Shown: positions 44,422 to 54,254 of the stretch, piece by piece
Position numbering within the stretch: the first letter of the stretch is position 1
Layout: each line of letters begins with the position of its first letter
From: Streptacidiphilus sp. 4-A2
GTDB taxonomy: Bacteria; Actinomycetota; Actinomycetes; Streptomycetales; Streptomycetaceae
Assembly: GCA_014284505.1 (NCBI GenBank)
Contig: JAAFYY010000001.1
Location: 5,877,845-5,941,844, forward strand
DNA: 64,000 nucleotides
Reading direction: 5' to 3'
Made by a program: the position numbers and the translations under genes
Notes under the pieces: model-generated
The model's database searches: none
Told to the model about the DNA's origin: nothing
Seen by the model: only the letters and a program-made list of their open reading frames with translations

Positions 44422-45784
44422 CTACGCGGGGACCTTCTCGGTCGGCGCGGTAGCCGGGGTGACCGCCTTCGGGGCGGGGCCGCCGCCTCGATGAAGGTCT
44501 CGCGGGGACGCTCCATCTCCACCAGGGAGACCGTCTCGCGCTTGAGGAACATCGCCAGGGTCCAGTCCGCGAACACCCGGACCTTGCGGTTCATGGTGGG
44601 GACGCGGCTGCCGTGGTACAGGCGGTGGAACCACCAGGCCGGACGGCCCTTCAGCTTGTACTTGCCGAAGAGGATCGCCACGCCCTTGTGCAGGCCGAGA
44701 CCGGCGACCGCACCCAGGTTCTTGTGCTTGTACTCGGCCTGCGGGAAGCCCGCATGCCGGAGATCACGTTGTCGCCGAGGACGATCGCCTGACGGACCGC
44801 GTGCTGGGCGTTCGGCGGGCACCAGGCGCCCTCACCGACGGCCAGGTCGGGCACCTGGGCGTTGTCGCCGGCGGCCCAGACGTTGTCGAAGCCGGTGACC
44901 TGGAGGGTCGGGGCGGCGTCGACGTGTCCGCGCGGGCCGAGCGGCAGGCCGAAGTTCGCCAGCGCCGGGTTCGGCTTGACGCCCGCGGTCCACACGATGG
45001 TGGAGGCGTCGACCTCGACCCCGTTCTTGAGCACGACGTGCTTGTCGACACAGGAGTCCATCGAGGTCTCGATGTAGATCTCGATGCCGCGCTCTTCGAG
45101 CTTCTCCTTGGTCCACAGACCGAGGTCCGGGCCCATCTCGGGGAGGATCCGGTTGGCCGCCTCGACCACGATGAAGCGCATGTCCTCGCGCTTCACGTTG
45201 TGGTAGAGCTTCGCGGCGTCGCGGGCCATGTCCTCGAGCTCGGCCACGGTCTCGATGCCGGCGAAGCCGCCACCGATGAAGACGAAGGTCAGCGCCTGCT
45301 TGCGGACCTTCTCGTCCGTGGTGGACTCGGCCTTGTCCAGCTGGGCGATCACGTGGTTGCGGAGGCTGATGGCCTCCTCGACCGACTTGATGCCGATGCC
45401 GTGCTCGGCCAGGCCGGGGATCGGGAAGGTGCGGGAGACCGAGCCGAGCGCGACGACCAGGTAGTCGAAGGGCAGCTCGTACGAGTCGCCCGCGGCCGGG
45501 CTGATGGTCGCGACCTTGCGCTCCTGGTCCACGGAGGTCACATGGCCCGTGAGGACCTCCGCGTTCTTCAGGACGCTGCGCAGCGGCGCGACGAGGTTGC
45601 GAGGCGCGACATTGCCGGCCGCCGCCTCGGGAAGGAAGGGCAGATACGTCATGTAGGACCGCGGGTCGACGACCGTGACGGTCGCCTCCCCGTAGCGCAT
45701 CTTCTTGAGGATGCGCATCGCGGCATACATGCCGACGTATCCACCGCCGACGATGAGAATGCGAGGACGCTCCGTGGTGCTCAT
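44422..45784 (-). CDS. ndh: Type II NADH dehydrogenase (two frameshifts)
   Basis: Non-proton-pumping NADH:menaquinone oxidoreductase at the inner face of the membrane. From ATG 45784 (MSTTERPRILIVGGGYVGMY, FAD-binding GxGxxG). NAD-binding FVFIGGGFAGIETVAELEDM; AGVKPNPALANFGLPLGPRG; FAD tail DNVWAAGDNAQVPDL; QHAVRQAIVLGDNVI; then PAWWFHRLYHGSRVPTMNRK. Shifts near 44757 and 44493; the C-terminus is APTEKVPA. Length near 450 fits. Confidence 0.92.
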
Positions 45785-45948
45785 ATCCGAAAGTATCCAG
45801 CACCCCTCAGCGGGACGTTTGTGGCCTGCTCACATAGTGCTGGACACCACCTGCTACACTACGCGCCCCACGGGCCACCCCGGCCGATTCACGGCCGGGG
45901 CGGAGACGGTCCGTCAGAAGAAACCGCAGCTCGCCCGGCGTATTGCGA

Positions 45949-45960
45949 TTGTGCGCACAA
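45949..45960. promoter_or_regulatory. 12-bp perfect palindrome in the ndh/ppx spacer
   Basis: TTGTGCGCACAA lies 165 bases upstream of the ndh start and beyond the ppx end. A candidate binding site; the factor is unknown. Confidence 0.3.
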
Positions 45961-46076
45961 CTGTGCGACTACGCCTTGGATCCAGCCGGTCAGGCGGCCC
46001 GCCGCCCTTGGGTCCCACAATTCGGACGTACCGACCGATCGGAGCACCCAGGGCGGCAATTCTCATGTGAAGAAAT

Positions 46077-47012
46077 TCACGAACTTTTTTCCGAGGGCTC
46101 GCCGGCCACGCTCCAGGCGATGCCGTCGAGGATGTCATGTTCACTGACAACCCAGCTCAGCGGCCCCGGTCCGCTCCATCACCGCGAGCAGGATGAGCGC
46201 CCCCGCACTGATCACATCGACCCGTCCCGGGTGCATCACCGGGATCGCCGCGCGCTCCTCCGGCGTCGCCGCCAGCAGCATCTCGGTGACCTCGTGCACC
46301 CGCGCCAGCGGGATCCGGGAGTGGTGGATCGCCGACGAGTCGTAGGCGGGCAGGCCCAGCGCGATCGCCGCCACGGTGGTGACCGTGCCTGCCAGGCCGA
46401 CCAGGGTCGCCGCGCCGGTGAGCGGGACGGTCTCGGCGGCCTGATCCAGCGCGCGCTTGATGTCCGCGCGCATGGACAGGGTGTCCGTACCGTGCCGCTC
46501 GGTCATCCGGACACACCCTATGTCCACTGAGCGCGCGGCCTGCACCCGGTCCGTGCCCAGCACGAACTCGGTGGAGCCGCCGCCGAGGTCGAACACCAGG
46601 AACGGCGGGGTCACCCCGGCCAGGCCCTGGAGCTCCCGGGTGGCCCCGGTGAAGGAGAGCCCGGCCTCCTCGTCGCCGCTGATCACCTCGGGATCCACGC
46701 CCAGGATCTCGCGCACCCGGCGGTGAACTCGTCCCGGTTCTCGGCGTCCCTGGAGGCGCTGGTGGCCACGAAGCGCAGCCGGGTCGCCCCGTGCGCGGCG
46801 ATGACGGCCGCGTACTCGCGGCAGGCGGCGAAGGTGCGCTCCAGCGCCTCGGGCGCCAGCCGCCCGGTGCGGTCGACACCCTGGCCGAGCCGGACGATGG
46901 TCATCCGGCGGTCGAGGTCGTGCAGCTCGCCGGTGTCCGGGTCGAGGTCGGCGACCAGCAGCCGGATGGAGTTGGTGCCGCAGTCGATCGCGGCGACGCG
47001 GACAGTGCTCAC
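46077..47012 (-). CDS. ppx: Ppx/GppA exopolyphosphatase-family protein (two frameshifts)
   Basis: Hydrolyses polyphosphate or pppGpp. From GTG 47012, overlapping the DUF501 stop by GTGA. AIDCGTNSIRLLVAD (phosphate 1), FVATSASRDAENRDEF, FLVFDLGGGSTEFVLG, ARSVDIGCVRMTERH, GLAGTVTTVAAIALGL. Shifts near 46725 and near 46148. The restored end is VVSEHDILDGIAWSVAGEPS, as in the actinobacterial short form of about 310 residues. Confidence 0.9.
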
Positions 47013-47617
47013 TGCTGATCCCCCAAGGAGTCGGTGTCGTCGTGCTTCTCGGCCTGGTCTGCATCGGCCTGGTCTGCATCGGCTTGGTCTGCCCCGTCGG
47101 CCCCGCCTGCGTCCCCGGCGCAGACGCAGGGGCCCTTGCGCCACCACTCGGGCAGCTGGGCCAGCGCCTCGTCGCCCAGGGGGTTCACCCCGGGCCCGGC
47201 CGCCAGCGAGTGCCCCACCAGCACATGCAGGCACTTCACCCGGTCGGGCATCCCGCCGGCGCTGGGGAAGCCCTCCAGCACCTCGATCGCGTCCCGCTTG
47301 GCGATGTAGTCCTCGTGGGCCCGCTGGTAGGCGGCGGCCAGCTCCGGTTCCTCGGCCAGCCGGGCCGTCTGCTCCTTCATCAGCCCGTCGGCCTCCAGCG
47401 TGCCGATCGCCGAGGCCGCGCGGGGGCAGGTCAGGTAGTACAGGGTGGGGAACGGCGTGCCGTCCTCCAGGCGCGGCGCGGTCTCCACCACGTCCGGCAG
47501 GCCGCAGGGGCAGCGGTGGGCCACCGCGCGGAGCCCGCGCGGCACCCGGCCGAGCTGGGCCTCGATGGCGGCGGTGTCCGCCTCGGAAACGCCGGGGCTG
47601 GTGGGGCTGTGCGTCAT
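47009..47617 (-). CDS. DUF501 protein
   Basis: 202 residues from ATG 47617. DUF501 markers: LGRVPRGLRAVAHRCPCGLP, GTPFPTLYYLTCPRAASAIG, PDRVKCLHVLVGHSLAAGPG, NPLGDEAL. Conserved Cys clusters (CPCG; CVCAG). The C-terminus has a small DQADA repeat. Conserved between divIC and ppx in actinobacteria; molecular role unknown. Confidence 0.93.
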   Translation of the reverse strand: MTHSPTSPGVSEADTAAIEAQLGRVPRGLRAVAHRCPCGLPDVVETAPRLEDGTPFPTLYYLTCPRAASAIGTLEADGLMKEQTARLAEEPELAAAYQRAHEDYIAKRDAIEVLEGFPSAGGMPDRVKCLHVLVGHSLAAGPGVNPLGDEALAQLPEWWRKGPCVCAGDAGGADGADQADADQADADQAEKHDDTDSLGDQQ

Positions 47618-47719
47618 GACTGTCTTGCTTTCCTTGGGGACCGGTTCGGGGCCTGGGGCCGCGAACGCTTCGGGGCGGGCTTCGGTGCGGGGCGTCAGTG
47701 CCGGGCTTCGGGGCGGGCG

Positions 47720-48154
47720 TCAGTGCAGGGCCGAGTCGGCGCGGTTCAGCGACTCGAACATGTTGTCGTACCAGGGCTGGCTGACCGCACCCGACTGCTG
47801 CGCCGGGCCAGCGGTGGCGTCGGCGGAGTCGGCGCCCGGGCCCGGGTCGACCGAGGAGAACGGCGTCTCCCCCGGGAAGCCGTAGTGCAGCCGCTCGCGC
47901 GCCTGGGCCTCGACATAGGCCGGGTCCTGCCAGCGGGCCCGCTCCCGGCGCAGCTCCGCGACCTGCGCCTGGGCCTGCTGGGCGGCCGCCTGCTGCTGGG
48001 CGATCTGCGCCCGCTGGGCGATGAACTGACGGGTCGGATAGGCGAGCACGGCGATCAGCGAGCAGAACACCAGCGCGAGCACCGCGGCGCGGGCCGTGAT
48101 CCTCGGCCTGCGGCCGGTCGCGGCCTTCCTGCCGCTGCCTGAGCTGCCGCCCAC
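47720..48154 (-). CDS. divIC: FtsB/DivIC-family septum protein
   Basis: 144 residues from GTG 48154 with GGGAGGG upstream. Basic head, one membrane helix (AAVLALVFCSLIAVLAYPTR), coiled coil (AQRAQIAQQQAAAQQAQAQV AELRRE) and the conserved WQDPAYVEAQARERLHYGFP motif. Bitopic division protein acting with FtsL and FtsQ in sporulation septation. Downstream of eno. The spacer 47640-47719 has imperfect GGGCGGGCTTCGG-like repeats. Confidence 0.93.
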   Translation of the reverse strand: MGGSSGSGRKAATGRRPRITARAAVLALVFCSLIAVLAYPTRQFIAQRAQIAQQQAAAQQAQAQVAELRRERARWQDPAYVEAQARERLHYGFPGETPFSSVDPGPGADSADATAGPAQQSGAVSQPWYDNMFESLNRADSALH

Positions 48155-48176
48155 CTGGCCACCCTCCCGTTCGACG

Positions 48177-48224
48177 CCCGTGCCCCGCAGTCCACCCTAG
48201 AGGGTGCGGACTGCGGGGCACGGG
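48177..48224 (-). terminator. 17-bp hairpin terminator behind enolase
   Basis: CCCGTGCCCCGCAGTCC pairs perfectly with GGACTGCGGGGCACGGG; the loop contains a second small ACCCT/AGGGT pair. Separates eno from divIC, overlapping the divIC upstream region by little. Confidence 0.9.
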
Positions 48225-48239
48225 ATCTGCGGTCAGCCG

Positions 48240-49524
48240 TCAGGCGGACGGCGTGAAACGCGGGAAGGCGCTGCGGCCGGCGTACTCGGCGGCGTCGTCG
48301 AGGATCTCCTCGATGCGCAGCAGCTGGTTGTACTTGGCGACCCGGTCGGTGCGGGCGGGGGCGCCGGACTTGATCTGGCCGCAGTTCACGGCGACGGCGA
48401 GGTCGGCGATGGTGACGTCCTCGGTCTCGCCGGAGCGGTGCGACATCATGCAGCGGAAGCCGTTGCGCTGGGCCAGCTCGACGGCGTCCAGGGTCTCGGT
48501 GAGCGAGCCGATCTGGTTGACCTTGACCAGCAGGGCGTTGGCGATGCCCTCCTTGATGCCGCGGGCGAGGCGGGTGGGGTTGGTGACGAACAGGTCGTCA
48601 CCGACGATCTGCACCTTGTCGCCGAGCTTGTCGGTGAGGGTCTTCCAGCCGTCCCAGTCGTCCTCGAACAGCGGGTCCTCGATGGAGACCAGCGGGTACG
48701 CGGCAACCAGCTCCGCGTAGTAGTCGGTCATCTCGGCGGCCGTGCGCGCCTTGCCCTCGAACTGGTAGAGGCCCTCCTTGTAGAACTCGGAGGCGGCGAC
48801 GTCCAGCGCGAGCGCCACGTCCCGGCCGGGGACGTAGCCGGCCTCGGTGATGGCCTCGACGATGAGGTCCAGCGCCTCGCGGTTGGACTCCAGGTTCGGG
48901 GCGAAGCCGCCCTCGTCCCAGGCCGGTGGACAGGCCGCGCTGCTTGAGCACCGACTTGAGCTGGTGGTAGACCTCGGCGCCCCAGCGGACGGCCTCGGAG
49001 AAGGACTCCGCGCCGATCGGAGCGATCATGAACTCCTGGATGTCGACATTGGAGTCCGCGTGCGAGCCGCCGTTGAGGATGTTCATCATCGGGACCGGCA
49101 GCACATGCGCGTTGGGGCCGCCCAGGTAGCGGAACAGCGGCAGGTCACTGGCCTCGGCCGCGGCGTGGGCCACCGCCAGCGAGACACCCAGGATGGCGTT
49201 GGCACCGAGCGAGGACTTGTCCGCGGTGGCGTCCAGGTCGAGCATCGCCTGGTCGATCAGCCGCTGCTCGGAGGCGTCGTAGCCGACGAGCTCCGGGCCG
49301 ATCTGCTCGATCACCGCGAGCACGGCCTTCTCCACACCCTTGCCGCCGTAGCGGGAGGTGTCACCGTCGCGCAGTTCCAGGGCCTCGAAGGCACCGGTGG
49401 AGGCACCGGACGGGACGGCGGCCCGGCCGGTGCTGCCGTCGTCGAGGCCGACCTCGACCTCGACCGTGGGGTTGCCTCGTGAGTCGAGGATCTCCCGGGC
49501 TACGACGACGTCGATGGACGGCAC
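48240..49524 (-). CDS. eno: Enolase (one frameshift)
   Basis: Glycolytic 2-phosphoglycerate dehydratase. From GTG 49524 behind AAGGAGA (VPSIDVVVAREILDSRGNPT). Then VPSGASTGAFEALELRDGD, NILNGGSHADSNVDIQEFMI, GDEGGFAPNLESNREAL, LALDVAASEFYKEGLYQF, SIEDPLFEDDWDGW, VGDDLFVTNP, NALLVKVNQIGSLTETLDAV, MSHRSGETEDVTIADLAVAV, and the end. The break is near 48922 in GGL-GDEGG: one base is missing. Since the enzyme is essential for growth on sugar, this is good evidence for sequencing error. Confidence 0.96.
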
Positions 49525-49624
49525 AGGTATCTCCTTGGGATTGCTGGAGGAAAGCTTCTCCCTGAGCCTAGCCGCACCCGGCTCCCGCGCCATCAGGACC
49601 CGACCGTCGTCTCACCTGACGGAG

Positions 49625-49686
49625 CCCCTACTCGCCGGTAGTTCATCTGCCGGTCGCTGGCACCAGCAGCCTGCCGCGAGTAGGGG
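49625..49686 (-). terminator. 11-bp hairpin terminator behind rpf
   Basis: CCCCTACTCGC and GCGAGTAGGGG pair perfectly around a 40-base loop that itself contains CCGGT repeats, 16 bases past the stop of the Rpf gene. Confidence 0.65.
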
Positions 49687-49701
49687 ACGTCCGGTCGGCG
49701 G

Positions 49702-50483
49702 TCAGGCCACCTGGAGCTGCTGGCCGGGGAAGATCAGGTTGGGGTTGCCCCCGACCGTGGCCTTGTTGTCCTGGTACAGGGCCTCCCAGCCGCCGCTGAG
49801 GTGGGCGGCCGCGGCGATCCCGGAGAGGGTGTCGCCCGGGTGGACGGTGTAGTTGCCGTGGCCGATCACGTGGGTGGCCGGGGCGCTCCGCACCGGCTGC
49901 GCGACCGGCGCGGGGGCGCTGGCCTTGACCGGGCCGGGGCCGGGGTGCTGGTCCGGACCGGTGCGGGGGTGCTGGCCTGCACCGGCTGGGCGCTCTGGCT
50001 GGAGGAGCTGGAGGAGTTGGAGGAGCTGGACGAACTGTTGCTGCTGCCGCCGGAGTTGCTGCCGCTGTTGGAGGAGGTGCTGACGTCCGCCGGGGTGCCG
50101 CCCGCGGTGAGCCCGGCCTGGGGGCCGCAGACCGGCCAGGCGCCGGGGCCCTGCGAGGCGAGCACCTTCTCGGCTATCGCGATCTGCTGGCCCTGGGTGG
50201 CCTGGTCGGCGGTCGACGCGTACTGCTGGCCGCCGTAGGCGTCCCAGGTGGAGGCCGAGAACTGGAGGCCGCCGTAGTAGCCGTTGCCGGTGTTGATCGA
50301 CCAGTCGCCGCTGCTCTCGCACTGGGCGACCGCGTCCCAGGTGGAGACCGAGGCGGCGGAGGCGGCGGTGGCGCCGACCAGCGGGAGGACCACGCCGGTG
50401 CCGGCGATCACGCCGGTGGCGACCAGGCGCTTGCTGGTGCTGTTCTTGGGCTTGCGGTGGCGTCCATTACCGGAAAAAGGCAT
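49702..50483 (-). CDS. Resuscitation-promoting factor-like transglycosylase with LysM (one frameshift)
   Basis: Secreted cell-wall hydrolase for spore germination and growth. From ATG 50483. Signal peptide (LVATGVIAGTGVVLPLVGAT...ASA). Rpf domain: STWDAVAQCESSGDWSINTG (catalytic Glu), NGYYGGLQFSASTWDAYGG, QQIAIAEKVLASQGPGAWPV CG. Ser/Asn linker (SNSSSSSSNSSSSSSQ), Pro/Ala region. C-terminal LysM (GNYTVHPGDTLSGIAAAAHL; NPNLIFPGQQLQ). The frame breaks near 49940 in the linker. RpfA-like layout. Preceded by a c-di-AMP riboswitch. Confidence 0.93.
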
Positions 50484-50491
50484 GACAGGTT

Positions 50492-50630
50492 CCCTCTCCG
50501 ACGCCTGCGAGGTGAGCTGTCGGGTTCGGGCCGTGAGGTAGCCCGGGCGTTCGCACGCCTTCACCCCCAGCCGCAGCGCTGTGAACTGCGGCGACTTACC
50601 TGGGTCCCCCGCTCCTGCCCAATAGGAAGT
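50492..50630 (-). promoter_or_regulatory. ydaO-type c-di-AMP riboswitch
   Basis: The leader reads, on the coding strand, GCGGGGGACCCAGGTAAGTC, then a GCCGCAG/CTGCGGC stem, GGGGGTGAAG, and finally GGCCCGAACCCGACAGCTCA followed by CCTCGCAGGC. The blocks GGGGGAnCCA, GGGGUGAA and CCGAACCCGnCAGCUnACC are the ydaO consensus in the right order. It ends about 8 bases before the AUG region of the rpf gene. In streptomycetes rpfA is a known target: c-di-AMP turns expression off. Confidence 0.93.
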
Positions 50631-50760
50631 TCGTGGCCCGCATCACGGCTGGACAGGACTCGGCGTCCCGCGAGGCGGTGTCCGCGTGGACGGACATGTG
50701 CCGCAGGCTAGGCAGAAGGCCCGGAAAACTCAACCCGCGCACGAATACCTCACACTCCCG

Positions 50761-52124
50761 TCAGTCACCTGCGCCACGCTCCGCGCCCGGCGCGTCACCG
50801 TCCGGTGTGTCACCGTCCGGCCTGTCGGTGTCCGGCCTGTCGGTGTCCGAGGGTGTGCCGGTGTGTGCCGCCGGGGTGAAGGCCACCGGCAGGCTGCGCA
50901 GGCCGCGCATGATCAGGCCGCCGCGCCAGCGCAGATCCGCCGGTCGGCGGCCAGGGACAGGTCCGGAAGCCGGCGCAGCAGCGCCGCCAGGGCGTACTGG
51001 GCCTCCAGCCGGGCCAGCGGGGCGCCGATGCAGTAGTGGATGCCCAGGCCGAAGCCCAGGTGCGGATTGTCCCGGCGGGCGAGGTCCAGCTCGTCGGGCC
51101 GCTCGAAGCGGGAGGGGTCGCGGTCGGCCGCGGCGAGGACCACCAGCACCGGATCGCCGACCTCGATCAACTGGCCGCCGAGGGTGATCGGGCTGGTCGC
51201 GAAGCGCCAGGTGGCGAGCTCCACCGGGCCGTCGTAGCGCAGGAGTTCCTCCACCGCCGTGGCCAGCAGCCCGGTCTCGCCGCGCTCCAGCGAACCCTGG
51301 AGCAGGGCCCGCTGCCCGGGGTGGGTGAGCAGCGCGTACAGCCCGTTGCCGATCAGGTTGACCGTGGTCTCGAAGCCGGCGAAGAGCAGGATGAAGGCCA
51401 TGGCGGCGGCCTCGTTCTCGGTCAGGTGCTCGCCGTGGTCGCTGGCCCGGATCAGATCGGAGATCAGGTCGTCGCCGAGGTCCGCGCGCTTGCGGTGGAT
51501 CAGCTCGGCCAGGTACGTCCGGATCCGCTTCACCGCGCGGCCGACCCCGCGCGGGCCCTTGCCCTGACCCGGCGTCTCATGCCGCAGCATCATGCCGGCC
51601 CAGTCGCGGAAGTCGTCCTGGTCCTCGGCCGGGACCCCGAGCAGGTCGCAGATGGCGTAGATGGGCAGCGGGAAGGCGAACTCGTGGATCAGATCTGCCT
51701 CGCCGCGCTCGGCGAAGCCCTCGATCAGCCGGTCGGTGAGCTCCCGCACCCGCGGCTCGAACAGCGCGACCCGGCGCGGGGTGAACGCCTTGGAGACCAG
51801 CCGGCGCAGCCGGGTGTGGTCCGGCGGGTCGATGTTCAGCAGGTGCGTCATCAGGTCGGCGCTGCGCTCCCCGGGGATGCCCACCCGCCCGGTGCGGTGC
51901 GCCTGGGCGCTGTGGTTGCCGGGGTTCTTGCTGAGCCTGGCGTCCGCGAGCACCTGCCGGGCGTCGGCGTGGCGGGTCACCAGCCAGGCCTCGACCCCGC
52001 TGGGCAGCGTCGCCCGGTGCACCGGCGCGTGCTCGCGCAGCCAGCCGTACGCGGGGTAGGGGTTGGCGGCGAACTCCCAGGTGAACAGTTCCGGGGCGGC
52101 GGGGTCGGCGGATGGCTTGTGCAC
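50761..52124 (-). CDS. Cytochrome P450 with acidic repeat tail (one frameshift)
   Basis: Haem monooxygenase, cytosolic, about 455 residues from ATG/GTG 52124 (MHKPSADPAAPELFTWEFAA). Markers: DPPDHTRLRRLVSKAFTPRR, I-helix FAGFETTVNLIGNG, K-helix EELLRYDGP, haem loop FGLGIHYCIGAPLARLE with the ligand Cys. The break is near 50940; the restored end is LRWRGGLIMRGLRSLPVAFT, then an unusual tail with DTDRPD and DGDTPDGD repeats. Bacterial CYP107-like by overall look; ferredoxin partner and substrate unknown. Divergent from the SDR gene. Confidence 0.93.
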
Positions 52125-52302
52125 CCCACGACGTTAGCCGCAGCCCGCGGCCGGTTCGGACGGCGGCGGGGTTTGTGCAGTCCTTGACGGTCCGCGGCGG
52201 TTGGGCCGCTCCGCAGACGGGCACTGTTGCGGTGGCGGTGGGTTGCCTACGATCACCGGCAGTGCTCGGGCCCGTGCGGTGGTCCGACGGGAGGAGCAGG
52301 AC

Positions 52303-53124
52303 ATGCAGATCAGTGGATCGATCGTGATCGTGACCGGGGCGGCCGGCGGGATCGGCGCGGCCCTGGCACGGCGGTTCGCCGCTGAGGGAGCCCGTGGACT
52401 GCTGCTGGCGGACCTGGACTCGGGCCGGGTCGAGGACCTCGCCCAGGAGCTGGACCGTGAGGGATGTCACACCGTCGGCGTCGGCAGCGACGTCACCCGC
52501 GAGAGCGACGTCCGCGCCCTGGTGGAGACCGCCGAGAAGCACCTCGGCCCGGTCGACCTGTTCTGCAGCAACGCCGGAATCGGCTCCGGCGCGGGCATCG
52601 AGGCACCCGACGAGGTGTGGCAGGCCTGCTGGGACGTCAATGTGATGGCCCATGTGTACGCGGCGCGGGCAGTGCTGCCGGGAATGCTCAAGCGCGGCCA
52701 CGGCTACCTGCTCAACACCGCCTCCGCCGCCGGACTGCTGCAGATGCCCGGCGACGCGGCCTACACGGCGACCAAGCACGCGGCGGTGGCCTTCGCCGAG
52801 TCGCTGGCGGTGAGCTACGGGGACCGCGGCATCAAGGTCAGCGCGCTGTGCCCGCAGGGCGTGGAGACCGCGCTGACCACCAACCCCAATGTGCGCGAGG
52901 TGCTGACCGCCTTCGGCGACATAATCACCGCCGAGCAGGTTGCCGACGCCGTGGTGCAGGGCCTGGCCGAGGAGCGGTTCCTGATCCTGCCGCACCCCGA
53001 GGTGGCCGAGCACGAGCAGGGCCGGGCGGCCGACCACGACCGCTGGCTCTCCGGGGTGCGCCGCGCGGTCGGCAGCCTGGACCTCCGGTTGGGCCGCGAG
53101 CCGCTGAGCCAGCCCCTCGGCTGA
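52303..53124 (+). CDS. Short-chain dehydrogenase/reductase
   Basis: 273 residues from ATG 52303 behind GGGAGGAGCAGG. Cofactor motif VTGAAGGIGAALARRFAAEG; ADLDS (Asp favours NAD); NAGIG; catalytic Ser in NTASAAGLLQ, and YTATKHA (YxxxK). The C-terminal extension (EVAEHEQGRAADHDRWLSGV) is typical of a mycobacterial/streptomycete SDR group. Cytosolic; substrate unknown. Confidence 0.94.
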   Translation: MQISGSIVIVTGAAGGIGAALARRFAAEGARGLLLADLDSGRVEDLAQELDREGCHTVGVGSDVTRESDVRALVETAEKHLGPVDLFCSNAGIGSGAGIEAPDEVWQACWDVNVMAHVYAARAVLPGMLKRGHGYLLNTASAAGLLQMPGDAAYTATKHAAVAFAESLAVSYGDRGIKVSALCPQGVETALTTNPNVREVLTAFGDIITAEQVADAVVQGLAEERFLILPHPEVAEHEQGRAADHDRWLSGVRRAVGSLDLRLGREPLSQPLG

Positions 53125-53149
53125 CCCGCCGGCCCGCGGCAGCCGGCGG

Positions 53150-54174
53150 TCAGCCCGGGCTGACCGCCAGCACCGCCGCCGCGACCGCCTTGCGCCGCTC
53201 GCGCGGCCCCGCCGTGCTGTCCAGCATCTGCGGGGTCGGCAGCACCGCGGGCACCGGCACGGTCACGCCGTTGGCGGTGTAGCGGCGGATCTGCTCCCGG
53301 CACTGCTCCGCGCTGCCGTGCACGAGCAGCGCGTCCACCACGGCGTCGGGACGGAGGCGGCGGCGGCCTTGCGGTCGCCCGCCGCCCAGGCGTCCCACAT
53401 CGGCTTCAGCTGCTCCTCACGGCCGAGCCAGCGGTGGAAGGCCGCGTAGGCGGGGACGGTGAGGTAGCCGGCGATCATCCTGCGGCCGAGCGCCCGGGCG
53501 TGCGCGGCGTCGGTGGTGGGCAGACGAAGATCCGCGCGGCGACCGTCTTGCCGGCCCCTCCGGCCTGCTCGAACTCGCCGACGGCGGTGGCCACGTCCTC
53601 GGCCGAGAGCCAGTTGAGAATGGTGCCGTCGGCCTCCCGCGCGGCCAGTCGCAGCATCCCCGGGCGCAGCGCCGCCAGCAGCACCGGCGGCGTCTGCGCG
53701 GGGACCCGCTCCAGCCGGAACCGGCGCACCGCGAAGGTCTCGTACTGCTCGTCCACGGCCTGGCCCGAGAACGCGGCCTTGAGAAAGCGCAGCACGTCGC
53801 GGCTGCGCTGGTAGGGCCGGTCGTGCGGGACCGCGTTCCAGTCCTGGACGATGACCGGCGAGGACGCGCCGATGCCCAGGGTGAAGCGCCCGGGGGCGGC
53901 CTCGGCCAGCGCCGCGGCCTGCATCGCCAGCAGCGCCGGGCCACGGGTGTGCACCGGCACAATGGCCGTCCCCAGGTTCAGCTGCGGGGCCCAGGCCGAC
54001 GCCAGCGCGAGCGGCGTGAACGCGTCCGCCCCGGCGGTCTCCATCGACCACAGGTCGGTGAAGCCGAGGTCGGGCAGCGCCTCGACCAGGGTGCGCTGGT
54101 CGGCGAGCGGGATCCCGTCCAGCGGAAAGGTGAGGCCCCAGCGGGGGCAGGCGGGTGGCTGCGTCGGAGGTCAT
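53150..54174 (-). CDS. LLM-class F420-dependent oxidoreductase (three frameshifts)
   Basis: Luciferase-like TIM-barrel enzyme using F420 (or FMN), about 340 residues from ATG 54174. After correction: GLTFPLDGIPLADQRTLVEA, PDLGFTDLWSMETAGADAFT, NLGTAIVPVHTRGPALLAMQ, RFTLGIGASSPVIVQDWNAV, LRFLKAAFSGQ, VLLAALRPGMLRLAARE, MIAGYLTVPAYAAFHRWLG, DALLVHGSAEQCREQIRRYT. Shifts near 54130, 53520 and 53345. The family in streptomycetes favours F420. Convergent with the SDR gene, 25 bases away. Confidence 0.9.
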
Positions 54175-54254
54175 GGGCCGATGCCACCATGTGCGCGACG
54201 CGCAGGCAAGGGGGGCACGGGCCCGCGTGCCCCCCTGGAGAGGTCGGACAGCAG

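Noticed and set aside
45825..45845. Rex operator upstream of ndh (TGTG-N7-CACA)
   Set aside because: The spacer is one base short of the Rex consensus and the inner half-site bases (AAC/GTT) are missing.
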